Origin: Streptomyces sp. NRRL F-5126 | GTDB lineage: Bacteria; Actinomycetota; Actinomycetes; Streptomycetales; Streptomycetaceae | Length of the DNA stretch: 64,000 bases | Direction of reading: 5' to 3' | Assembly (NCBI RefSeq): GCF_000721265.1 | Contig: NZ_JOFZ01000012.1 | Coordinates: 372,001-436,000, forward strand | Shown here: positions 54,409-63,043 of the stretch, piece after piece | Layout of the letters: each line of letters starts with the position of its first letter | How positions within the stretch are numbered: position 1 is the first letter of the stretch | Position numbers and translations under genes: made by a program | The notes under the pieces: model-generated | Databases searched by the model: none | The model's input: only the letters and a program-made list of their open reading frames with translations | Told to the model about the DNA's origin: nothing

Positions 54409-55454
54409 GCGCACTCCTCGCCGTCGAGGAGCGGGACGCCCGTGGACGCCGTGGTGGTGTGCATGCGCCCGGAGGCGATGATGTCGCCCTCCTGCTCGAA
54501 GTCGATGTAGAAGGTGCGCAGTTCGGGCAGCATCAGGCTGAGGTTGTCCTCGTGGGCGTACGGCTCCGTCTTGCGGATGTGCACGCGGAGGGGAGCGTCG
54601 AGTTCGGCGTAGCGCGTGAAGGAGAAGTCGAAGCCGGCGGCGGTGCTGCGGTTGGCGGAGGCGCCCCAGAGGTCGGACACGCCGAGCAGGCAGAGCTGGC
54701 GCGCGGCCTCCATCAGGACCATGCCGGGCAGGTGGTCCTGGCCGTGGTCGAACATGCTGCGGTTGTCCAGCGGGACGCGGACGGTCGCGGAGGCGTTGTC
54801 GCTGCCCACGGTGGCGGAGGCGAGGACGACGTTCGCCGGGTCGCTGCGGCCGACCAGGTGCGGGTCGACGGACGAGGACTGGACGGGCAGGTCCTGGAAG
54901 GACACCAACGGGCGGTTCCTGCCCTGCATCCTGACGGTGTCGTAGACCTCGGCGGGTATGTAGCCGACATCCATGCGCACGAAGCCGAGGCAGCGCTGCG
55001 CGAGCTTCATGTCGATGCCGAACGTCAGCCGGCGCACGTCGCCCGGGGAGCCGCGTCGGTTGCTGGTGCGCACCGCGATCCGCAGCTCGCCCGGCCGCTC
55101 CTGCCGCGGGACGGTCAGCAGGCCCGGCAGCTCCATCGTCCAGTTGCGCAGCAGGAACTTGCTGCTGCGCGAGACCCCCGCGTACTCGTGTCCGCCGTAC
55201 GTCTCGGCCTGCCGGCAGCACTCGAGCAGCAGCATCGGGTCGGGGCTGCCGAGCCGGGAGGTGTGCCCGGTGTAGTAGGCGTGCAGCGGCGGGAGCTGGG
55301 CGGCGGCGAGGAACTCCTCGTCCCCGGTCTTGCGGGCGTCCGTGAGGAAAACCTCGGAGAGCGCCCAGCGGTGCAGCAGGGAACGGTCGACGGTGCGCAT
55401 GAATTCGAGGTTCGCGGCACCCGGAAGGCAGGTCTTCTTCTCGGCACGTGTCAT
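54405..55454 (-). CDS. Second AfsA-family protein, within the biosynthetic operon
   Basis: A 349-residue AfsA-repeat protein with two hotdog-like halves: PDPMLLLECCRQAETYGGHEY in the first and RSMFDHGQDHLPGMVLMEAARQL in the second, which is the D-H-x-x-D-H-x-P-G-x-x-x-x-E-A-x-R-Q signature. It has an extended N-terminus (about 40 residues) and is only distantly similar to the afsA product at 44442. An AGGAGG site lies eight bases before ATG 55454. Being first in the operon with a KAS III-like acyltransferase, it could condense an acyl thioester with a C3 phosphate unit, as AfsA homologues do in furan synthesis. Function not shown. Confidence 0.85.
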   Translation of the reverse strand: MTRAEKKTCLPGAANLEFMRTVDRSLLHRWALSEVFLTDARKTGDEEFLAAAQLPPLHAYYTGHTSRLGSPDPMLLLECCRQAETYGGHEYAGVSRSSKFLLRNWTMELPGLLTVPRQERPGELRIAVRTSNRRGSPGDVRRLTFGIDMKLAQRCLGFVRMDVGYIPAEVYDTVRMQGRNRPLVSFQDLPVQSSSVDPHLVGRSDPANVVLASATVGSDNASATVRVPLDNRSMFDHGQDHLPGMVLMEAARQLCLLGVSDLWGASANRSTAAGFDFSFTRYAELDAPLRVHIRKTEPYAHEDNLSLMLPELRTFYIDFEQEGDIIASGRMHTTTASTGVPLLDGEECA

Positions 55455-55550
55455 TTCTGCGTCCTCCTGATACGGCGCGAAAAGGAGAAGGATTCCGGGC
55501 GGAGCTCTTTCTCTTTTCGCTTGATTTCATTGTCGGGGCGGGTGGCACAT

Positions 55551-55574
55551 CGCGGACTAAAAGCGGGCTCAAGG
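55551..55574 (-). promoter_or_regulatory. Promoter element shared with the accB promoter
   Basis: On the minus strand CCTTGAG (55574-55568) is followed 10 bp later by GTCCGCG (55557-55551). The accB promoter has the same pair at 57578-57556 with 9 bp spacing. Both regions also carry the same 10-mer AGAAGGATTC on the plus strand (55486-55495 and 57541-57550). It could be a SARP or common activator site. The gap 55455-55599 holds no gene. Confidence 0.4.
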
Positions 55575-55599
55575 CCGCGCCCGCGAAAAGGCGCGAGCG

Positions 55600-55823
55600 C
55601 TATCCGGCCACCCAGGCGAGCGGAGAGCTGTAGGTGTCGTCGGGCCGGTCCCAGGTCGCGCGGGGCGCCGCAGGGCGGTCGGGCCCGGCCGGGGCGGCGG
55701 CCGCCCGGGCGCGTACGACGCTCACCACGGCCACGAGCGCGGCCAGTTCATCGGGCCCCGGGTTGCCGCGCACGACCCGGAAGGCCGCCTCGCCCAGCAC
55801 GTCGGCGACGGACGGTACGCCCC

Positions 55824-55827
<4 letters not shown>
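55600..55827 (-). CDS. Acyl-CoA carboxylase epsilon-like small subunit (AccE type)
   Basis: A 75-residue protein with the epsilon-subunit signature FRVVRGNPGPDELAALVAVVSVVRARAA near the N-terminus, a Pro/Ala-rich middle and a final WDRPDDTYSSPLAWVAG. Epsilon subunits join and activate AccB-type carboxyltransferases in Streptomyces. The start overlaps the accB stop by four bases, so it is translationally coupled to it. Confidence 0.85.
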
Positions 55828-57497
<1,670 letters not shown>

Positions 57498-57555
57498 GCC
57501 GTGTTCCTCCCTTCGGGGCGCCACCGGTCGGCAGCCCGGTAGAAGGATTCGGGGG

Positions 57556-57578
57556 CGCGGACAATGCCTGACTCAAGG
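57556..57578 (-). promoter_or_regulatory. Promoter element of accB shared with the second AfsA promoter
   Basis: On the minus strand CCTTGAG (57578-57572) then 9 bp then GTCCGCG (57562-57556), about 60 to 80 bp upstream of the accB ATG. It matches the pair at 55574-55551. The 10-mer AGAAGGATTC (57541-57550) adjoins it. Confidence 0.4.
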
Positions 57579-57609
57579 CGCGAAAAAGCCGCTGTCCCCT
57601 TTTCCGGGC

Positions 57610-57640
57610 CTTGAGCGGAACGCACGCGAGTCTTGAGCGG
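57610..57640 (+). promoter_or_regulatory. SARP-type direct repeats upstream of the malonyltransferase
   Basis: CTTGAGCGG occurs at 57610-57618 and again at 57632-57640, exactly 22 bp apart. SARPs typically bind heptameric repeats spaced 11 or 22 bp, with the last repeat just upstream of a -10. Here a TGTACG-like hexamer follows near 57653. The likely binder is the SARP at 38999-39805; inferred. Confidence 0.5.
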
Positions 57641-57701
57641 TCCCGGGGACGCTGTACGGGAACGACGTAGGACTCGACGAAATTCACCGAGAGGGCAGAT
57701 C

Positions 57702-58649
57702 ATGGTCGCGCACGTTCACGGGCCCACCGCCGGGCCGCGCTACGCCGTCCTGTTTCCCGGCCAGGGCGTCCAGCGCCCCGGCATGGGCGAGCCGTGGCGG
57801 GGGACCCCGTCGTGGGAGCTGGTCGACGCCGTCTCCCGGGCCTCCGGTTTCGACGTCGCCGAGCTGCTGCTTTCGGCCGGCCAGGAGACCCTGTCCCGCA
57901 CCGACCACGCGCAGATCTCCGTGTTCACCGTGTCCCTGATGGCCTGGTCGGAGTTCCGCCGGCGCGAGCCGGACACCCGGGTGGCGGCCGTCGCGGGGCA
58001 CAGCCTCGGCGAGTACTCGGCGCTGGTGGCGGCCGGGGCACTGCCCGTGGCGGACGCCGCCTGGCTGGTGGGCGAGCGCGGCCGCGCCATGGCCGCGGCG
58101 TCCGCGCGCCGGCCCGGGGCGATGGCCGCGGTGATGGGCGGCGAACTGGCGGACGTCACGGCCCTGGTGGACGCCGCCCGCGCGAACGGCGCAGAGCTGT
58201 GGGTGGCCAACCACAACAGCGTCCGGCAGACGGTGGTCGCGGGCAGCCGCGAGGCCGTGGCGGACACGTCGGCGAGAGCGTCCGAGGCGGGCCTGCGCTG
58301 CAGCGTACTGCCGGTCACCGCCGCCTGCCACACCCCGTTCATGAAGCCGGCGGGCGCGGATCTGCGCCGCGCCCTGGACGCCACGGAGTTCGCCGAGGGA
58401 ACGATCCCGCTGGTGGCCAACGTGGACGCGAGGCCGCACCGCGGCGGCCCCCACTGGCGCGACCTGTGCGCCCGCCAGCTCGTCAGCCGGGTGCGGTGGG
58501 CGGACACGCTCGGTGTGCTGCACGAGGAGCTGGGCTGCACCGACTTCCTCGACATGGGTCCCGGGGCCACCTTGTCAGGACTGACCCGGCGCACGCTGCG
58601 GGGCGTCACGTCGCACCGCTTCGAGCTGCCCGTCCCCCAGGCAGCCTGA
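57702..58649 (+). CDS. Malonyl-CoA:ACP acyltransferase (FabD type)
   Basis: A 315-residue acyltransferase that loads malonyl groups onto the ACP at 50276. Catalytic Ser101 is in VAGHSLGEYSALVAAG, and the catalytic His is in TAACHTPFMKPAG; the N-terminal FPGQGVQRPGMG motif and Gln are present. A cluster-located MAT is unusual, since many type II pathways borrow the primary FabD, and points to a self-contained system. ATG 57702 follows a GAGAGGG site. Expression is probably set by the repeats at 57610-57640. Confidence 0.93.
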   Translation: MVAHVHGPTAGPRYAVLFPGQGVQRPGMGEPWRGTPSWELVDAVSRASGFDVAELLLSAGQETLSRTDHAQISVFTVSLMAWSEFRRREPDTRVAAVAGHSLGEYSALVAAGALPVADAAWLVGERGRAMAAASARRPGAMAAVMGGELADVTALVDAARANGAELWVANHNSVRQTVVAGSREAVADTSARASEAGLRCSVLPVTAACHTPFMKPAGADLRRALDATEFAEGTIPLVANVDARPHRGGPHWRDLCARQLVSRVRWADTLGVLHEELGCTDFLDMGPGATLSGLTRRTLRGVTSHRFELPVPQAA

Positions 58650-58669
58650 CGGCGCCGCACGGCACGGGG

Positions 58670-59689
58670 CTACGCGGTCGCAGGCTCGGCGAGGAACTCC
58701 CTGATGGCCGTGCCGGTCTCCTCCGGATTCTCCAGCTGGTAGAAGTGCCCCGCGTCCACGAGGCGCAGGCGCGCGGACGGTACGTGCTCAAGTGCCCGCT
58801 CGTAGAACTCATGGGGCTGGAAGCCGTCATGCCGGCTCTGGAGCAGCAGGATCGGGAAGTTCCACGCCGGGATCAGCCGGGTCCTGCGGTCGATCCACTC
58901 CTTGCGGAACGTGGAGGAGTTGAAGTAGCGGGGCGCCGCGTCGGCGATCCCTTCGCGGTTCCACTCCTGTGCCGTGCGCACCAGGTCCTCCCGCGGGACC
59001 GGGCGGACCGCGAGGGCCCCGTAGCACAGCAGGACGAAACGTCCGGGCTCGCGCATGATGACGTTGCGCCGGTAGTCGGCGAAGAGCGCTTCCTGAGGCG
59101 CGAGCTCGGGGTTGAAGTACCACAGGTGCTGTTCGCCGCGGACGTAGCGCAGGACGCGCTCCGGGTGGTTGCCCCCCAGGTAGTCCAGGATGACCGTGCC
59201 GCGGTCGTGGCCGATCATGTTGAACCGGTCGACTCCGATGAGGTCGAGCAGCGCGAGCAGTTGCTCGGACACACCCTCGTGCCGGTAGTCGCCGGCTCGC
59301 TTCTCGGACTGGCCGTAACCCTTGAGGTCGATGGCGAGCACCCGGTGGCCGCGCCGGGCCAGATCGTCGATCTGGTGGCGCCACATGTACCAGGAGTCGG
59401 GGATGCCGTGCAGCATGACGACCGGCTCACCGTCGGAGGGCCCGGCCTCGACGTAGTGCCAGCGCACTGTCTCGCTCTCGCCGGGAGCATCGGCGAACCG
59501 ATGGGTGACAGACGTCGAGCCGATGGTCTCGGTGTCGCCGTCGTGGTTCGCTCGGGGTGGCGTGAGGTCGTCGAGGTCGCCGGCCACTTCGGCCGACGTC
59601 AGCCGGGCGACGGACTCCTCCAGTGCCTTGCGGGCACGCTCTGTCAGGGGTTCGTGGACAAAGGTGCTCGGGTCCGTATTACTGGTCAT
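58670..59689 (-). CDS. Alpha/beta-hydrolase (epoxide hydrolase/haloalkane dehalogenase-like)
   Basis: A 339-residue alpha/beta-hydrolase. The oxyanion motif is VVMLHGIPDSWYMWRHQI, the nucleophile elbow NMIGHDRGTVILDYL carries Asp in G-H-D-R-G as in epoxide hydrolases and dehalogenases, and the catalytic His is in LVDAGHFYQLENPEE. It therefore uses an Asp nucleophile, not Ser. GAGGAG precedes ATG 59689. It lies 81 bp downstream of purU on the same strand and may be the last gene of the metF-folD-purU operon. Substrate unknown. Confidence 0.88.
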   Translation of the reverse strand: MTSNTDPSTFVHEPLTERARKALEESVARLTSAEVAGDLDDLTPPRANHDGDTETIGSTSVTHRFADAPGESETVRWHYVEAGPSDGEPVVMLHGIPDSWYMWRHQIDDLARRGHRVLAIDLKGYGQSEKRAGDYRHEGVSEQLLALLDLIGVDRFNMIGHDRGTVILDYLGGNHPERVLRYVRGEQHLWYFNPELAPQEALFADYRRNVIMREPGRFVLLCYGALAVRPVPREDLVRTAQEWNREGIADAAPRYFNSSTFRKEWIDRRTRLIPAWNFPILLLQSRHDGFQPHEFYERALEHVPSARLRLVDAGHFYQLENPEETGTAIREFLAEPATA

Positions 59690-59770
59690 TCTGCAACTCC
59701 TCGTTGAGCGCCGATGGACGGAGGGGCGGCGGCACCGGCCGGTGGATCCGGACGGCCCGATCGAGCCGCG

Positions 59771-60649
59771 TCAGCGGAAGACGACGGTGCGCGGGCCGTC
59801 GAGCAGCACACGGTTGTCGGCATGCCACTGGACAGCTCGGGAGAGTGCGAGGGATTCGTTGTCGCGGCCGATGGCGGTGACTTGCCTCGCGGACATCGAG
59901 TGGTCGACGCGGGTGACCTCCTGTTCGATGATGGGCCCTTCATCGAGGTCGGCCGTCACGTAGTGGGCGGTGGCACCGATCAGCTTGACGCCACGCCGGT
60001 GGGCCTGGTGGTAAGGGCGCGCGCCCTTGAAGCTCGGCAGCATCGAATGGTGGATGTTGATCGCACGCCCGTCGAGCTTGCGGCACAGCTCCCCGGAGAG
60101 GACCTGCATGTACCGAGCGAGCACCACCAGGTCCACGTCCAGGTCATCGACGAGTTCCAGGAGGCGCGCTTCGGCGGCTGCCTTCTTCTCCGGGATGACC
60201 GGCACATGGTGGAAGGGCACGTCGTGGCTGTCGGCCATCGCGCCGAGATCGGGGTGGTTGGAGACGACGGCGGCCACGATGATGTTCAGTGCGCCGGTCG
60301 ATGCCCGGTAGAGCAGGTCGTTGAGGCAGTGCCCGTATCTGCTCACCATGATCAGCACGCGTTGCCGCTCCGCGGCCCGGGTCAGACGCCACGACATCAG
60401 CAACGGGGCGGCGACAGCGGCGAAGGCGCTTCTCACCAGGGGCAGGTCCAGCGTCCGGCCGTTGACCTGCTCGAAGCGCAGGCGCATGAAGAACCGGCCC
60501 TGCTCCGGGTCGCGGAACTGCTGGCTCTCGGTGATGGTGCACCCCTGTTCGGCCACGAACCGGGCCACGGCCAGCACGACACCGGCCTGGTCAGGACAGG
60601 AGAGGGTCAGCACCAGCCCGGCTTCGGGCCGCACACCGGTCTCGGTCAC
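59771..60649 (-). CDS. purU: Formyltetrahydrofolate deformylase
   Basis: PurU hydrolyses 10-formyl-tetrahydrofolate to formate and tetrahydrofolate. The 292-residue protein has an N-terminal ACT-like domain (LVLTLSCPDQAGVVLAVARFVAEQGCTI) and a formyltransferase-fold catalytic domain with AINIHHSMLPSFKGARPYHQA and LIGATAHYVTADLDEGPIIEQ, containing the Asn, His and Asp of the active site. The GTG start at 60649 overlaps the folD stop by four bases. With metF and folD it regenerates free tetrahydrofolate from methyl-tetrahydrofolate. Confidence 0.92.
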   Translation of the reverse strand: MTETGVRPEAGLVLTLSCPDQAGVVLAVARFVAEQGCTITESQQFRDPEQGRFFMRLRFEQVNGRTLDLPLVRSAFAAVAAPLLMSWRLTRAAERQRVLIMVSRYGHCLNDLLYRASTGALNIIVAAVVSNHPDLGAMADSHDVPFHHVPVIPEKKAAAEARLLELVDDLDVDLVVLARYMQVLSGELCRKLDGRAINIHHSMLPSFKGARPYHQAHRRGVKLIGATAHYVTADLDEGPIIEQEVTRVDHSMSARQVTAIGRDNESLALSRAVQWHADNRVLLDGPRTVVFR

Positions 60650-61578
60650 GTCTCCAGCCTCTCGTTCGCCCCACACGGATCCGCCCCCGCGGCGTTGCGG
60701 GCCGCGACGATGGTGTTGCGCACCAGCAACAGGTCGGTGACGGGGCCGATCCCGCCGGGTACGGGGGTGATGGCGCGAGCCCGGGCAGCGACCTCGTCGA
60801 ACGCGACGTCCCCGGTGATCCGCCGGCCTCCGCCGGCGGTGGGGACGAGGTTGATCCCGACGTCCAGGACGATCGCTCCCGCACGGACGTGCTCGGCCCG
60901 GATCAGCCCCGGCACACCGGCGGCCACGATGAGCACGTCAGCCCCGCGGGTGTGGGCACCGAGCCGGTTCCCGGCACTCGCCCACTCGTCCACGCTGCCC
61001 ACCGCGGCCTGCCTGGCGAAGGCGAGGGACACCAGCGGCTTGCCCACGTTGTTCGACCGGCCCACCACCAGCAGACGAGCCCGGTGGTAGAAGTCCGAGC
61101 GTTCCTCGCCGGCCTGGTCGAGCCACCGGTCCAGGACGTGGAAGACCGCCGCCGCCGTGGAGGGCGCATACCGCGGCGAACCCAGCGCCAGCAGTCCGGC
61201 GTTCTCGGGGTGTACCGCCTCGATGTCCTTGACGGGGGCCAACGCCGAGAACACCGCCGCTTCGCCGATGTGCCCCGGCAGCGGGCGCAGCACCAGGATT
61301 CCTGACACCGCCGGATCCTGGTTGAGCCCGGCCAGTGCCCCGATGACCTCGGCCTGCTGCGCCGCAGCGGGGAGAGCCACCCTCCTTCGGGCCACTCCGA
61401 GTCGGGCCGCGGTCCGGTCGATGCGCCGTAGATAGGCGGCCGCCGCGGGGTCGTCCCCGACCAGCACGGTGGCCAGGCCCACCGCCACCCCGGCCACGGT
61501 GGCCGAGCGCAGCTCCTCGGCGACCACTTCCCTCAACTCGAAGGCGGTCTTCCTGCCGTCGATGACCTCGGCCGTCAT
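60646..61578 (-). CDS. folD: FolD-like methylenetetrahydrofolate dehydrogenase with altered catalytic residues
   Basis: A 310-residue FolD homologue. Fold motifs are kept: VLVGDDPAAAAYLRRI, SGILVLRPLPGHI, VGRSNNVGKPLVSLAFARQ in the NADP loop, and ITPVPGGIGPVTDLLLVRNT. Compared with E. coli FolD, however, the catalytic Lys54 position is Ile53, Gln98 is Leu97 and Asp121 is Glu120; only the Tyr (Y49) remains. Those residues support the cyclohydrolase step, so the enzyme may be dehydrogenase-only or changed. Four-base overlaps with metF and purU show tight coupling. Confidence 0.88.
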   Translation of the reverse strand: MTAEVIDGRKTAFELREVVAEELRSATVAGVAVGLATVLVGDDPAAAAYLRRIDRTAARLGVARRRVALPAAAQQAEVIGALAGLNQDPAVSGILVLRPLPGHIGEAAVFSALAPVKDIEAVHPENAGLLALGSPRYAPSTAAAVFHVLDRWLDQAGEERSDFYHRARLLVVGRSNNVGKPLVSLAFARQAAVGSVDEWASAGNRLGAHTRGADVLIVAAGVPGLIRAEHVRAGAIVLDVGINLVPTAGGGRRITGDVAFDEVAARARAITPVPGGIGPVTDLLLVRNTIVAARNAAGADPCGANERLET

Positions 61579-62468
61579 CGCCGCGCTCCCCTGTCAGGGT
61601 CCGGCGTGCCGCCGCGTGAGGTGAGCCGTCGCTGCCACGCGACCGTCACGTCGATCTGATTGAAGGTGAATATGTGCAGGCCCTCGACCCGGGAATCGTC
61701 GCTCGCCGGCCCCTCTCCCATCCCGGCAAGCAGTTCCTCCGGGGCATAGGAGCGGCCCAGCAGCAGGCTGCCGACCATTCCCTGCTGCTTCGACAGGTAC
61801 CGGATGGACTGGCCCACCCCGATCCTCAGCGAGAGTTCCACCAGACGCGCCGTCTTGATCGGCGCTGCCAGCCCGATGCGGAGCGGCAACCCGACTCCCG
61901 CGGCCCGCACCTGCCTGATCCAGGCGGCGAGAACCCCGGCGTCGAAACACAGCTGGCTGACCATGTAGTCGGCGTGGACCTGCTTGTCCCGAAGCGCCTC
62001 CAGCAGGTCCGTGTCGGGTATCTTCGGGTGGCCCTCCGGGTAACACGCCACGCCGATCCGCCCCAGCCGGTGGTCGAACAGCGACAGGGCGTCGAGGACT
62101 TGACCTGCCGAGTCGAATTTCCCTGTCGGCTCGTCCGCGTCACCGCCGATGACGTAGAGGCCGTCCACGCCCAACTCGCGCACCCGGGCCACGAACCGGC
62201 GCAGCGACTGCTCGTCCGGCACCATCCGCGCGGCCAGGTGCGGCACCACCCGGTATCCGTCCGCTACCGCCGACTCGACATGCTCAAGCGTCCGCTCCAG
62301 CCCGAACTTCGGCGAACAGGTGATCGTCACCGTCGAACCCGTCGGCGCCGCTTTGAGCTTCTCGGCGGCCCCTTTGAGTGGAATCACCTCCAGCGACGCC
62401 GCAGCGATCAGGTCGGCCGGTTGCCGAAGCCCCGGACGGCTGACGCTCTCACACTCATCCAGCGTCAT
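61575..62468 (-). CDS. metF: Methylenetetrahydrofolate reductase-like protein
   Basis: A 297-residue MTHFR-family barrel that interconverts 5-methyl- and 5,10-methylene-tetrahydrofolate, here likely in the oxidative direction. The catalytic Glu lies in AASLEVIPLKGAAEKLKAAPTG, with ITCSPKFG, VVPHLAARMV, LYVIGGDADEPTGKFDSAGQVLDALSLF and IGVACYPEGHPKIPDTDLLEAL following in the expected order. It is the first gene of the operon; ATG 62468 is preceded by an AAGGG tract. It is a divergent member compared with housekeeping MetF. It faces the LigM-like gene. Confidence 0.88.
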   Translation of the reverse strand: MTLDECESVSRPGLRQPADLIAAASLEVIPLKGAAEKLKAAPTGSTVTITCSPKFGLERTLEHVESAVADGYRVVPHLAARMVPDEQSLRRFVARVRELGVDGLYVIGGDADEPTGKFDSAGQVLDALSLFDHRLGRIGVACYPEGHPKIPDTDLLEALRDKQVHADYMVSQLCFDAGVLAAWIRQVRAAGVGLPLRIGLAAPIKTARLVELSLRIGVGQSIRYLSKQQGMVGSLLLGRSYAPEELLAGMGEGPASDDSRVEGLHIFTFNQIDVTVAWQRRLTSRGGTPDPDRGARR

Positions 62469-63043
62469 GGTTTTCCCTTCACCTCTGCATTCGTGCGCGC
62501 AGCGCTCGGCCACGGGCGTACTCGTGAAACCTTCTCTGGAATACCGCGGGCCATATCGAGGAAACAGGTCGCGGATGTCGAGAGGAAAAGCTAACGTGCG
62601 GCGCCGGCCGAGCCGAGCCATCCAGCGAACGCCTGCCGTGCACTATTCGAAGCGAGATCCACGTGGCGAGGTGCCCGGGCGCAGGCGCAGGCCCTGGAGC
62701 AGGCATGCATGCTCCGCGGCCGGCCGATCGCGCCTCCGGCAGGCTGCCTCATCGCCGTCGAGATTGCAAGTGATTCTCGATAATTTGAGCACATGGCGTT
62801 TTCCCATGCCCCCTGGGTGGCCCACGCCTGGAGAGCGGGACGACGCGCCCCGGCGGACACCTGCGCGTCGTCGCACCTGCTGTGCGAGGCGGCCGCGGCG
62901 GTGGGCCGCGGTGAGCGTTCCGCTCGGGGGCTTCGCAAAGCGCACCTGGCCCTTCGCTGCGCGGATTGAGCCGCGCGATGCGCCGGCCTAGCGTCACCGG
63001 AGTCCAGAGGACCAGCCCTCAGCAACTCGAGAAAGGCCCGGAG
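62469..63043. promoter_or_regulatory. Long non-coding divergent region metF / ligM-like
   Basis: A 575-bp gap with no convincing gene; open frames on both strands give Arg-rich low-complexity peptides. It holds a GGAGCA-n8-TGCTCC inverted repeat at 62696-62715 and an AT-rich patch near 62765-62795, the most promoter-like stretch. A purine-rich GGCCCGGAG ends just before ATG 63044. A substrate-responsive regulator probably acts here, but I see no regulator gene in the window next to it. Confidence 0.5.
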
